Source: JASGKO01 sp049840595 (GTDB lineage: Bacteria > Verrucomicrobiota > Verrucomicrobiia > Chthoniobacterales > Chthoniobacteraceae). From it: a stretch of DNA of 64,000 bases. Positions 17,130 to 25,554 of this stretch are shown piece after piece. The stretch lies in the NCBI GenBank assembly GCA_049840595.1, contig JASGKO010000027.1:48648-112647 (forward strand), written 5' to 3'. The first letter of the stretch is position 1. The number at the start of each line of letters is the position of its first letter. The notes beneath the pieces were generated by a model that searched no databases, was not told the DNA's origin, and saw only the letters and a program-made list of their open reading frames with translations. The translations under genes were made by a program, and so were the position numbers.

Positions 17130-19025
17130 ATGCAAAGAAAACTTCTCCTCCTCGCCGTCCTCTCGCTGGCGTTTCACCCCACCCCATCCCACGCCGCCAT
17201 GGGCGAGGATGTCAAACTCTCCGATCGCGGCAAAACCGTGGTGCTGGATAACGGCCTCGTCTCTTTTGAGGTGGATAAGACCAACGGAAACCTGCTTTCG
17301 ACCCACTACCAGGGGCAATCGCTGCTGGCCGAGCCGGGGTATCTCGATTGGGTCGCCCCCAGGAATAATCACCTGCACGACGCCACCTTCACGGTGGTCA
17401 CCGATCCGGACGGCAACCACGGCGACCTGGCGGAGATCAGCATCGCGCAAAGTGGCGCGGGGCAGGCGGCGCCTTTCGATGTGGATCTGCACCTCGTCCT
17501 GCGGCGGGGAGATAGCGGCTACTACGCCTATGCCGTCTTCCACCACGCGGCCAGCTATCCCGCCGGCGGGCTGGGGCAGTCGCGCTGGGTGCTGCGGCTG
17601 GATGACAAGGTGTTCAATTTCATCAACGTGGATGAGCAGCGCCGTCATCTGATGCCGCCCTCCGATACCCCGACCAGGAGCTTGGGGCCGAAGGAATCGA
17701 TGATGTTCACCAGCGGGCCGTATGCCGGGCAGATCACGGACAAATATCATTACTACGTCGATGCCGGGGACCACTTCGTCCACGGCTGGACGGGCACCGA
17801 ATCCCACCTCGGGGCGTGGATTATCAACGGGAGCAACGAGGACCGCAATGGCGGCCCGACCAAGCAGCACAACGATGCGCAATTCGGTCGCCTGCTCTTT
17901 AAGATTCTCGTGTGCGGTCACTATGGGGCCGCCGGAGTCAACGTCGCCGCCGGGCAGGAATGGAGCAAGGTCTATGGCCCATGGATGTTCTACTGCGACC
18001 GCGCCGATTCCAACGACGCCCTCTGGGCCGATGCGCAGAACCAGGCGAAGACCGAACGAGCCGCCTGGCCCTACTCGTGGCTGAAGAGCCCGCTCTACCC
18101 CCTGGCCGCGGGCCGCGGGACGGTCACCGGCCGCATTGCCTTGAAAGACCCGCAGGATCGCGGGGCTTCCATGGCCAATGCCTGGGTGGGCCTCGCCGCC
18201 GCCAGCCCGGACTGGCAGAAACAGTCGGCGGGCTATCAATTCTGGGTCCACGCCGATGCGAAAGGGGCCTTCACCATTCCCAAGGTGCGCCCGGGCAGCT
18301 ACACCCTCTACGCGTTCACCAATGGCGTCATCGACGAGTTCCGCCACGATCAAGTGGCCGTACAGGCCGGGGAATCCACCGTCCTCGGCGTCCTCGATTG
18401 GGCTCCGCCGCATTATGGTCGCCAGCTCTGGCAGATCGGCCTCCCCGATCGCACGGCGAAGGAATACCGCCACGGGAATGATTATCGCCACTGGGGTCTG
18501 TGGCTCAAGTTCCCGCAGGAATTTCCCAACGGCGTGAATTTCCTCATCGGCAAGAGCCACGAGCGCACCGATTGGAATTATGCCCAGGTGAACGTACAGC
18601 AAAACGGCCAGTGGGTCGGCACGACCTGGAATATCCTTTTCGCCCTGCCCGATACCACGCCGAAAGGCACGGCCACCTTGCGCCTCGCCTTTGCCTCTAC
18701 CCACGCGGCGAAGTTGACCGTGCTCATCAACGGCCAGCCGGTGGACAGCTTCCGCACCGCCCTCGATAACGCCATGATCCGCGCCGGCATCCATGGCCAG
18801 TATTCGGTCCGCGACCTGCCGTTCGACGCCTCCCTCCTCAAATCCGGCCAGAACACCATCGCGCTCCAGCAAAGCGCCGGCGGCAACGCTCAGAAGAGCG
18901 TGATGTATGACTCGATTCGTTTGGAAGAGGATGACCAACGTCCCTTCAACGCGGCGACCGACAAGCCACGTTCCTTCCCTGCCCCCGCCGCCGACTCAGT
19001 AAAACCGGCAACGGAAGAAGATTGA
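17130..19025 (+). CDS. Rhamnogalacturonan lyase, polysaccharide lyase family 4
   Basis: A 631-residue secreted enzyme that cleaves the rhamnogalacturonan I backbone of pectin by beta-elimination. A signal peptide (MQRKLLLLAVLSLAF, cleavage likely after SHA) leads into a catalytic beta-sandwich with KYHYYVDAGDHFVHGW and GGPTKQHND. Next come a fibronectin-like domain (GTVTGRIAL to GSYTLYAFTNGVIDEF, about 340-435) and a carbohydrate-binding jelly roll (about 450-600, from LWQIGLPDRTAKEY). This is the three-domain PL4 order. The frame is open from 17073; ATG 17130 fits the signal peptide. Confidence 0.88.
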   Translation: MQRKLLLLAVLSLAFHPTPSHAAMGEDVKLSDRGKTVVLDNGLVSFEVDKTNGNLLSTHYQGQSLLAEPGYLDWVAPRNNHLHDATFTVVTDPDGNHGDLAEISIAQSGAGQAAPFDVDLHLVLRRGDSGYYAYAVFHHAASYPAGGLGQSRWVLRLDDKVFNFINVDEQRRHLMPPSDTPTRSLGPKESMMFTSGPYAGQITDKYHYYVDAGDHFVHGWTGTESHLGAWIINGSNEDRNGGPTKQHNDAQFGRLLFKILVCGHYGAAGVNVAAGQEWSKVYGPWMFYCDRADSNDALWADAQNQAKTERAAWPYSWLKSPLYPLAAGRGTVTGRIALKDPQDRGASMANAWVGLAAASPDWQKQSAGYQFWVHADAKGAFTIPKVRPGSYTLYAFTNGVIDEFRHDQVAVQAGESTVLGVLDWAPPHYGRQLWQIGLPDRTAKEYRHGNDYRHWGLWLKFPQEFPNGVNFLIGKSHERTDWNYAQVNVQQNGQWVGTTWNILFALPDTTPKGTATLRLAFASTHAAKLTVLINGQPVDSFRTALDNAMIRAGIHGQYSVRDLPFDASLLKSGQNTIALQQSAGGNAQKSVMYDSIRLEEDDQRPFNAATDKPRSFPAPAADSVKPATEED

Positions 19026-19193
19026 TTGAGCTGAAGTTCCTGACCTCTTCGTGCCTTTCGTGCGCTTCGTGGTTAAATTCAAGCCACAGAGGACACAGAG
19101 AGCACGGAGATAGGCTGGCAAAATATCCTCGTTGTGGGCTTGTGGGGTGAGTGGTGGGTAAGATAGATGAAGAGCCAATTCATCCCCATTCCC

Positions 19194-20183
19194 ATGTCCA
19201 CTTTTTCCTCCCATCGCTATGATTCCATGGTCTATCGCAAGTGCGGCAAGTGGGGGCTCAAGCTTCCAGCCATCTCGCTCGGCGCGTGGGAGACTTTTGG
19301 CGGCTACAAGGGCGAGGAAACGGCGCGCGAATGCATGTTCCGGGCGTTCGATCTGGGCATTACCCATTTCGACCTCGCCAATAACTACGGCGTCCCGCCG
19401 GGGAACGCCGAGATCATGGTCGGCAAGATCCTCAAGGAAATGCCGCGCGATGAACTGATCATTTCGACCAAGGCCGGCTACCACATGTGGGAAGGGCCGT
19501 ATGGCGACTGGGGCTCGCGCAAGTATCTGGTCTCGTCGCTGGATCAATCGCTCCAGCGGCTCGGGCTGGAGTATGTCGATATTTTCTATCATCACCGTCC
19601 CGACCCGGAGACTCCGCTGGAGGAGACGCTCGGCGCACTCGAACAAATCGTGCGCAGCGGCAAGGCCCTCTATGCGGGCGTGAGCAACTACAGCGGCGCC
19701 TTGACCCGGGCCGCGTGCGAAATGGTCTCCGCTCGGGGCTGGGCTCCGATCACGATCCATCAGCCGCGCTACCACATGCTGCAGCGCGAGGTGGAGACGG
19801 ATCTGCTGCCCTCGGCGCACGAGCACGGCGTGGGCGTGATCGTCTTCTCCCCGCTGGCGAGCGGCTTGCTTTCCTCGCGCTACCTCAATGGCATCCCTGC
19901 CGATTCGCGGGCCGCCCAGGACGCAATTGCCTCGCCGCGCCTGCGCGCCCAACTGGAGAGCGGGGAAATGGCCGGCAAGCTCCGCGCGCTCAACGACCTC
20001 GCCGCCGCTCGCAACCAGTCGCTGGCGCAGATGGCGCTGGCGTGGATTCTCCGCCTGCCGGAAATCACCAGCGTGCTCATGGGCGCATCGCGCGTGGAGC
20101 AGATCGAGCAGAACGTGGCCGCGCTGGCGAATCTGGAATTCAGCCCGGAAGAGCTGGCAAAGATCGAGGCGATCCTGGCTTGA
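19194..20183 (+). CDS. Aldo/keto reductase, YghZ-like
   Basis: A 329-residue TIM-barrel NADPH reductase. The catalytic tetrad is visible as D and Y in HFDLANNYG, K in ISTKAG and H in FYHHRPDP; VLMGASRVEQIEQN marks the cofactor-binding end. The N-terminus MVYRKCGKWGLKLPAISLG resembles E. coli YghZ (L-glyceraldehyde 3-phosphate reductase). ATG 19194 is the best fit; an in-frame ATG at 19167 is possible. It follows the pectin lyase by 168 bp and converges on the HAD gene with a 14-bp gap. Confidence 0.87.
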   Translation: MSTFSSHRYDSMVYRKCGKWGLKLPAISLGAWETFGGYKGEETARECMFRAFDLGITHFDLANNYGVPPGNAEIMVGKILKEMPRDELIISTKAGYHMWEGPYGDWGSRKYLVSSLDQSLQRLGLEYVDIFYHHRPDPETPLEETLGALEQIVRSGKALYAGVSNYSGALTRAACEMVSARGWAPITIHQPRYHMLQREVETDLLPSAHEHGVGVIVFSPLASGLLSSRYLNGIPADSRAAQDAIASPRLRAQLESGEMAGKLRALNDLAAARNQSLAQMALAWILRLPEITSVLMGASRVEQIEQNVAALANLEFSPEELAKIEAILA

Positions 20184-20197
20184 AGCAAAAGGCCATC

Positions 20198-20974
20198 TCA
20201 GCCCAGAAGCGGCGGAAGGTCCGCCATGGAATCGAGCACACGATCCGGAGTGAAGGCTCCGGCCTGTAATTGCTCGGGACGGAACTTGCCCGTGCGGACG
20301 AGGATGCCGGCGATTCCAGCAGCTTGGGCTCCGGCGACGTCGGCTTCGAGGTCGTCGCCAATCATCGCGGCTTGGGCGGCGGTGATGCCCATGCTTTGCA
20401 GGGCGGGCAGGAAAAATTCCGCCGCCGGTTTTCCGAGCAGGGTGGCCTCACGTTGCGTGGCGTATTCCAGGGCGGCGACGATGGAGCCGACATCGAGACA
20501 CAGGCCGTCGCGGCCTTTGAAGTAACGGTTGCGGGCCATGGTGACGAAAGCCGCGCCGTCGAGCAGGCAGCGGAACGCCTGGTTGAGCATGGCGTAGGTG
20601 AGGTCGTCGCCCATGTCGCCGATCAGGACGGCCTCCGGGGCCGTCTCGACAAACTCAATGCCCGACAAATCCTCCAGCAACGACTGTTTCAACAAAGGAA
20701 AACAACGGGTGTAGCCCTGCTGGAGGCAGTATTCACGCGCGATGACCGGCGCGGAGAAGACATGCTCCCGCGGGAGCGCGAGGCCGGCCCGCCGCAGCTT
20801 TTCCATGATCGCGGAAAGCGGCTTGCTGGTCGTATTCGTCACCAGTCGATAGGGGATGCCTTTTTGCGCGAGCACCACGAGCGCATCCGCCGCCCCGGGG
20901 ATCAGGGTGTCGCCTTCGAAGACGGTGCCATCGAGGTCGATCAAAAAACCGGCGATACGCTCTGGAAGCGGCAT
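20198..20974 (-). CDS. HAD-IIA family phosphatase
   Basis: A 258-residue haloacid-dehalogenase hydrolase. Motif I is FLIDLDGTVFEGD, motif II VTNTTSKP, motif III the Lys in LLGKPAAEFF and motif IV MIGDDLEADVAGAQAAG. The C2a cap and overall length fit the NagD/HDHD2/LHPP group. Substrates in this group include nucleotides, sugar phosphates and pyrophosphate. It begins 13 bp after the PPK2 gene and is probably co-transcribed with it, which is compatible with a phosphate-metabolism role. Confidence 0.85.
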   Translation of the reverse strand: MPLPERIAGFLIDLDGTVFEGDTLIPGAADALVVLAQKGIPYRLVTNTTSKPLSAIMEKLRRAGLALPREHVFSAPVIAREYCLQQGYTRCFPLLKQSLLEDLSGIEFVETAPEAVLIGDMGDDLTYAMLNQAFRCLLDGAAFVTMARNRYFKGRDGLCLDVGSIVAALEYATQREATLLGKPAAEFFLPALQSMGITAAQAAMIGDDLEADVAGAQAAGIAGILVRTGKFRPEQLQAGAFTPDRVLDSMADLPPLLG

Positions 20975-20987
20975 GATGACTTACATT

Positions 20988-22256
20988 TTACGCCCGCTTT
21001 TCGGGTTCGACAAATGGGCCCGCTTCGCCGTGCTCATAGATGGACCGGGCACTGCCCAGCACCTTCGGATCGGGCGGCAGGACGACATTCATATCCTTGC
21101 CGACATAGGGAATGAGGTTGAGGACGTGGCGCATGGCACTGAGCCGGGCCCGCTTTTTGTCGTCGGAGCGGATGATCGTCCACGGCGCATCGGCGGTGTC
21201 GGTATAGAACAGCATGGCTTCCTTCGCCTTGGTGTAGGCATCCCAGCGGGAAAGGGATTCCACATCCATGGGGCTGAGCTTCCATTGCTTGAGCGGATCG
21301 CGGGCGCGATCCATGAAGCGGCGCAGCTGCTCGGCCCGGGAGACCGAGAACCAGAACTTGAACAGCCGGATGCCGCTCCGCACCAGCATGCGCTCGAACT
21401 CGGGCGCCTGGTGCATGAACTCGAGATACTCGCTGGGCGAGCAAAAGCCCATCACGTGCTCGACTCCGGCGCGGTTGTACCACGAGCGGTCGAAAAAGAC
21501 GATCTCCCCCTTGGTGGGCAGGCGCTCGATGTAGCGCTGGAAATACCACTGGCCGCGCTCGGGCTCGGAAGGCTTGGTCAGGGCGACAACCCGCGCGCCA
21601 CGAGGATTGAGATTTTGAATAAACCGCAGGATCGTGCCGCCTTTCCCCGCCGCATCGCGTCCCTCGAAGACGAGCACGATGCGCTCCCCGGCTTCTTTCA
21701 CCCAGGCCTGCATTTTTACGAGCTCGATCTGGAGCAGATGCACCTCCTCCTCATACTCCGAGTTCTTCATCGCCTTGGAGTAGGGGTAATTGCGGCCGAT
21801 CAGGTGCCGGTCGCTTTTCGCGGCCTTTACCCGCTCGACGACCTCGCTGGGAATATCGGTGGCGATGCGTTCCTCAATGAGCTCGATCATCGGGAAGGAG
21901 CTGGCCATGGCCTTGACCATGCCGAAGCGTTCCTCGCGCTGTTGTTTGAGAAGTTTCTTGTGCTGCTTCTTCTCGGCTTTGCCCGGTTTTTTGTCGGGCG
22001 GCCCGGCGATGGGAGTGGTCTTGGGGCCGGGAGCTTCGTCCCCCTTTGGAGACGCTTCGCCTTTGCCCATCGCGGCCAGCGGGGCAGGGGCCGCTGCTTC
22101 AGAATTGGGCGGGAGCGGAAGCTCCGGCCCGGCGGCTTTTTCCACCGGGGGCTGGAAGGGCTTGATCGCGGGGGATTGCTCCGGGGCGGGAACTGGAGTG
22201 GGCGGATTGGCCTTGTTGGAGCGTTTGGAAGCGGTCTTGCGCGGGGCAGTTTTCAT
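20988..22256 (-). CDS. ppk2: Polyphosphate kinase 2 family protein
   Basis: A 422-residue PPK2, which transfers phosphate between polyphosphate and nucleotides. The core shows Walker A FEGRDAAGKGG (about 195-205), ALTKPSEPERGQWYFQRY and Walker B FFDRSWYNRAGVE, then FKFWFSVSRAEQLRR and the lid. About 130 residues at the N-terminus are a Pro/Ala/Lys-rich, low-complexity extension not needed for the fold; the core proper starts near RNYPYSKAM. It lies downstream of glnA behind a terminator and leads the HAD gene. Confidence 0.9.
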   Translation of the reverse strand: MKTAPRKTASKRSNKANPPTPVPAPEQSPAIKPFQPPVEKAAGPELPLPPNSEAAAPAPLAAMGKGEASPKGDEAPGPKTTPIAGPPDKKPGKAEKKQHKKLLKQQREERFGMVKAMASSFPMIELIEERIATDIPSEVVERVKAAKSDRHLIGRNYPYSKAMKNSEYEEEVHLLQIELVKMQAWVKEAGERIVLVFEGRDAAGKGGTILRFIQNLNPRGARVVALTKPSEPERGQWYFQRYIERLPTKGEIVFFDRSWYNRAGVEHVMGFCSPSEYLEFMHQAPEFERMLVRSGIRLFKFWFSVSRAEQLRRFMDRARDPLKQWKLSPMDVESLSRWDAYTKAKEAMLFYTDTADAPWTIIRSDDKKRARLSAMRHVLNLIPYVGKDMNVVLPPDPKVLGSARSIYEHGEAGPFVEPEKRA

Positions 22257-22322
22257 GGGTGAGTCCTCGTTGCCGGAATTACGTGCGGCGGAGCATACGG
22301 GAAGAAGCAGGCCATTGCACCC

Positions 22323-22362
22323 AAAAGAAAACGCCGCCCCTCGTGGAGAGGGACGGCGTTTT
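22323..22362 (-). terminator. Terminator of glnA
   Basis: On the minus strand, AAAACGCCG...CGGCGTTTTC arms extended by CCCTC/GAGGG form a long stem followed by TTTT, between the glnA stop and the ppk2 start. Confidence 0.85.
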
Positions 22363-22421
22363 CGGTAAACCTTCGGAACTTCACTGAGTTCCCATTAAAG
22401 GTCATGGCAGAGTGCCTTTAA

Positions 22422-23441
22422 TTAGGGCTTGGGCACGGTCGCGATCGTCTGCAGGATGCGGCTCGCGATGGCGTAAGGATCGCCCTGGGAGTTCGGACGA
22501 CGATCTTCGAGATAGCCCTTGTAGCCGGCTGGGATGAAGCTGTTCGGCACGCGGATCGAAGCGCCGCGGTTCGCCACGCCCCAGTTGAATTTATCGATCG
22601 ACTGCGTTTCGTGCAGACCGGTCAGGCGCATGTGGTTGTCCGGGCCATAGACGGCGATGTGCTCGTTCTTATACTTGTCGAAGGCATCCATGAGCGCCAG
22701 GAAGTAGGCTTCGCCACCAGTGGTGCGCATGTATTCGGTCGAGAAGTTGGAGTGCATGCCGGAGCCGTTCCAGTCGGTCGCGCCGAGCGGTTTGCAATGA
22801 TAGTTCACGTCCACGCCGTAGGCTTCGCAGAGGCGGTTCAGCAGGTAGCGGGCGACCCACATTTCGTCAGCGGCCTTCTTGGAGCCCTTGCCGAAGATCT
22901 GGAATTCCCACTGGCCCTTGGCCACTTCGGCGTTGATGCCTTCGTGGTTGATGCCGGCGTCGATGCAAAGGTCGAGGTGCTTCTCGACGATCTCGCGGGC
23001 GATGTCGCCCATCTGCGAGTAGCCGATGCCGCAGTAGTAACGGCCCTGGCCCTCTTTCGGGAAGCCGTCTTTCGGGAAGCCCAGCGGCACCCCGTCCTGA
23101 TAGAGAAAATATTCCTGCTCAAAGCCAAACCAGGTGCCGGGATCATCGAGGATGGTCGCGCGGACGTTGGTGGAATGAGGGGTGCCGTCGGCATGCATGA
23201 CTTCGCAAAGAACGATCACGCCGTTGATGCGGGTGCTGTCGAGATAGTGCGCGACTGGTTTCAGCACGCAATCCGAGCTGTGACCCTCGGCCTGCTGGGT
23301 CGAGCTGCCGTCAAAACCCCAGTTCGGGAGCTGTTCCAGCGTGGGATAGCTGTCGAAATCTTTGATCAGGGTTTTGCCGCGGAGATTGGCGACGGGGGAA
23401 TAACCGTCGAGCCAAATATATTCCAGTTTATACTTCGCCAT
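22422..23441 (-). CDS. glnA: Glutamine synthetase, GSII (eukaryotic-like) type
   Basis: A 339-residue enzyme making glutamine from glutamate, ammonia and ATP. It has the short GSII architecture: LEYIWLDGY, PNWGFDGSSTQQAEG, WFGFEQEYFLY (metal ligands), GINAEVAKGQWEFQIF, YHCKPLGATDWNGSGMHSNF and the RGASIRVP loop. It lacks the adenylylation segment of the common bacterial GSI. GSII occurs in some actinobacteria, rhizobia and other phyla. It stands alone with its own terminator; no nitrogen-regulation genes are nearby. Confidence 0.95.
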   Translation of the reverse strand: MAKYKLEYIWLDGYSPVANLRGKTLIKDFDSYPTLEQLPNWGFDGSSTQQAEGHSSDCVLKPVAHYLDSTRINGVIVLCEVMHADGTPHSTNVRATILDDPGTWFGFEQEYFLYQDGVPLGFPKDGFPKEGQGRYYCGIGYSQMGDIAREIVEKHLDLCIDAGINHEGINAEVAKGQWEFQIFGKGSKKAADEMWVARYLLNRLCEAYGVDVNYHCKPLGATDWNGSGMHSNFSTEYMRTTGGEAYFLALMDAFDKYKNEHIAVYGPDNHMRLTGLHETQSIDKFNWGVANRGASIRVPNSFIPAGYKGYLEDRRPNSQGDPYAIASRILQTIATVPKP

Positions 23442-23659
23442 GGTGTGGTTGGTTTTGGTGTCTTTTTTTTGAGCGGACTGCGCCGTTTTGACCGCGTCGT
23501 GTTGGTTTATCTACCCTCTAGTGCCCATTTTTGGCGCGTTGCGGGAGATAGCAGGAAAAATGCCCGGAAGCCAAACGAAAACCACCTTACGGGAGTGAAA
23601 TTCCGGTGTTTCCGCTTCGTCCCTTGCTCTCGCGCTTCAGTCACTCCATCTTGCTACAG

Positions 23660-24142
23660 ATGCAAGAGGTCAAAAACACCCTTCGGGCCACGGTCCGCAT
23701 CGGCTTCGATGGCCGGGTGCACAAAATTTTTCGCGGGCCCAATGCGCACGAGCGTTTCGATACCGAAGTGCGCGTTCTTCGCCACCTTGAAGCAGCGGGC
23801 TGTCCATTTGTGCCCAAATTGCTGGAGTCCGATCCCGCCGAGCTAAAAATCGTCACCACCAACTGTGGCACCCGGGTCGAGCATCTCGACGAAGCCCGGG
23901 CCCAGGAGCTTTTCGCCGAGCTCCTGCCCTATGGCGTCCGCCACGACGATGCCGAGGTGCGCAACGTCACCTACCGCCGCAGTGACGGGCGCTTCTGCTT
24001 GATTGATTTTGAGTTCGCCACCATTCTCCCCGGCTTTGAACAACCCACCGAACATGGAGCCACCACTCCCCGGCAGCCGCCAGAATCTGGTGCGCCTGCA
24101 ATGGTCCGGACAGACGGACCGGGGCCGGGTGCGCAAGAATAA
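23660..24142 (+). CDS. Small RIO/Bud32-like protein kinase domain
   Basis: A 160-residue minimal kinase fold. Visible elements are a beta-3 Lys in RVHKIFRG, an alpha-C Glu in FDTEVRVLRHL, a catalytic loop RHDDAEVRN (HxD...N) and a metal-binding DFE in CLIDFEFATIL. A glycine-rich loop is poorly defined. The Pro-rich tail overlaps the next gene by 89 bp. The neighbour is a PP2C phosphatase in the same direction, so the two may act as a kinase/phosphatase pair. ATG 23660 was chosen; a GTG at 23606 is also in frame. Confidence 0.65.
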   Translation: MQEVKNTLRATVRIGFDGRVHKIFRGPNAHERFDTEVRVLRHLEAAGCPFVPKLLESDPAELKIVTTNCGTRVEHLDEARAQELFAELLPYGVRHDDAEVRNVTYRRSDGRFCLIDFEFATILPGFEQPTEHGATTPRQPPESGAPAMVRTDGPGPGAQE

Positions 24143-24932
24143 CGAGGACTCCTTTCTCGGCCTGCAATTCGATGCCCGGGAAGTGCATTACCTCGGCAAG
24201 ACCGGCGCGGCTTCGCTGGCAGCGGCGGATCTGGTCTTCGCCGTGAGCGACGGCATGGGTGGAGCGATGGCGGGGGAATTTGCGAGCCGGATCGCGGTGG
24301 ACAAAATCACCCGCCTGTTGCCCCGGGCTTTCAAACACTCCGCGATCGGCATGGACGCGGGCGTGGACGACGTGCTCGGCGAGCTCTTCCAGCAAATCCA
24401 CAAGGCGCTGAATTATCTGGGGCTGAGCGACCCCGACTGCGCCGGGATGGGCGCGACGCTCAGCCTCGCCTGGTTCACCCCGGGCTGGATGTTTTTCGCC
24501 CACGTGGGCGACAGCCGCATCTACTACCTGCCCAAGCGCGAGGGCACCCTGCGCCAGATCACCCACGACGATACCTACGTGGGCTGGCTCTTCCGCAATG
24601 GCCAGATCAACGAACGCGAGGCCCGCAATCACCCCCGGCGCAACGTCTTGCAAAAAGCCCTCGGTGCGGGCCACCAATACGTAGAGCCCCAAATCGGCGC
24701 GGTCGGCTACGAGCCGGGCGACAAGTTCCTGCTTTGTACGGATGGGGTGGTGGATGGACTCTTTAACGAGCGACTGCAGGAACTCTTAAATACGCCTCAA
24801 CTCGCCGACAATGGGCCGACGATGGCGCAAAAGATCGTCGCGAATGCCATAGATCACTCCGGCCGCGATAACACGACGGCCGTAGTGGTCGAGATCGGGA
24901 GCGAGGTTCCTGCCTCGGGAATCCAAGCCTAA
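24054..24932 (+). CDS. PP2C-family serine/threonine phosphatase
   Basis: A 292-residue PPM/PP2C phosphatase. Metal-binding and core motifs are TDRGRVRKNNEDSF, FAVSDGMGGAMAGE, FFAHVGDSRIYY, LLCTDGVVDGL and GRDNTTAVVVE. ATG 24054 falls inside the upstream kinase-like gene; a more upstream start at 24003 in the same frame is possible. Such phosphatases reverse Ser/Thr phosphorylation; overlap with a kinase-like gene points to a shared substrate, which is inference. Confidence 0.88.
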   Translation: MEPPLPGSRQNLVRLQWSGQTDRGRVRKNNEDSFLGLQFDAREVHYLGKTGAASLAAADLVFAVSDGMGGAMAGEFASRIAVDKITRLLPRAFKHSAIGMDAGVDDVLGELFQQIHKALNYLGLSDPDCAGMGATLSLAWFTPGWMFFAHVGDSRIYYLPKREGTLRQITHDDTYVGWLFRNGQINEREARNHPRRNVLQKALGAGHQYVEPQIGAVGYEPGDKFLLCTDGVVDGLFNERLQELLNTPQLADNGPTMAQKIVANAIDHSGRDNTTAVVVEIGSEVPASGIQA

Positions 24933-24934
24933 CC

Positions 24935-25378
24935 TTATTGCCAGAAATTGAACCGGCTGCGGGCGCGCTTGGCGCCTTCGATGAGCGGGTTGACGTATTG
25001 ATTCACGTCGAGATCGGCGATTTTTTGCCGTGCTTCGTCGAGGACATCGCCCGCGCTTCTGACACTGCGCTGGGCGGCTTCGGAGACCGGGCCGAGCTGG
25101 TCTTTGAGCCAGCCGCGGGCACCGTCGAGACGGTCATCGAGATAGCGCTCGCGCCAGGTGGTGGCGACCGGTGAGCGACGGGAAACGAGCCAGGCAATCG
25201 CGAACCCGGCCACCAATGCACCGGCGATGAAGGGCACGGGATTCTGGCGCACGTAGCGGACGCTGGTGCGGACGTGATGGCCGGAGCGTTCCCGGGCCAG
25301 ATCGAGGGATTGGTTGACCCGCTCGTAGGCGGCGCGTCCAGTGCTGGTGAGGGTGTCTTTGAGGTCTTCCGGATTCAT
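24935..25378 (-). CDS. Single-pass membrane protein, ElaB/DUF883-like
   Basis: A 147-residue protein with a soluble helical N-terminus, one membrane helix (VPFIAGALVAGFAIAWLVS, about 48-66) and a long amphipathic C-terminal helix. The pattern resembles ElaB/YqjD/DUF883 inner-membrane proteins that have been linked to ribosome association and stress. The match is by architecture only. It ends 2 bp from the PP2C stop, convergent. Confidence 0.55.
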   Translation of the reverse strand: MNPEDLKDTLTSTGRAAYERVNQSLDLARERSGHHVRTSVRYVRQNPVPFIAGALVAGFAIAWLVSRRSPVATTWRERYLDDRLDGARGWLKDQLGPVSEAAQRSVRSAGDVLDEARQKIADLDVNQYVNPLIEGAKRARSRFNFWQ

Positions 25379-25554
25379 GGGAATAGTGCGGTTAAAGTTT
25401 GGTCTTTTAATGAGGCTTGGAGCAGCAAGCAGGCCTGCCCTTGCCCAGTCGTCGCTATACTATACGCATGGCAGCGGAATTTGAGCGCATGGGATGAGTG
25501 ACATTTTTACGGCACCGCCGCTACAGCTTGGTCGATCGTTTTGTGACCCATCGC

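Noticed and set aside
17094..18938. 614-codon minus-strand ORF opposite the pectin lyase
   Set aside because: Shadow of the PL4 gene, which has a signal peptide and family motifs.
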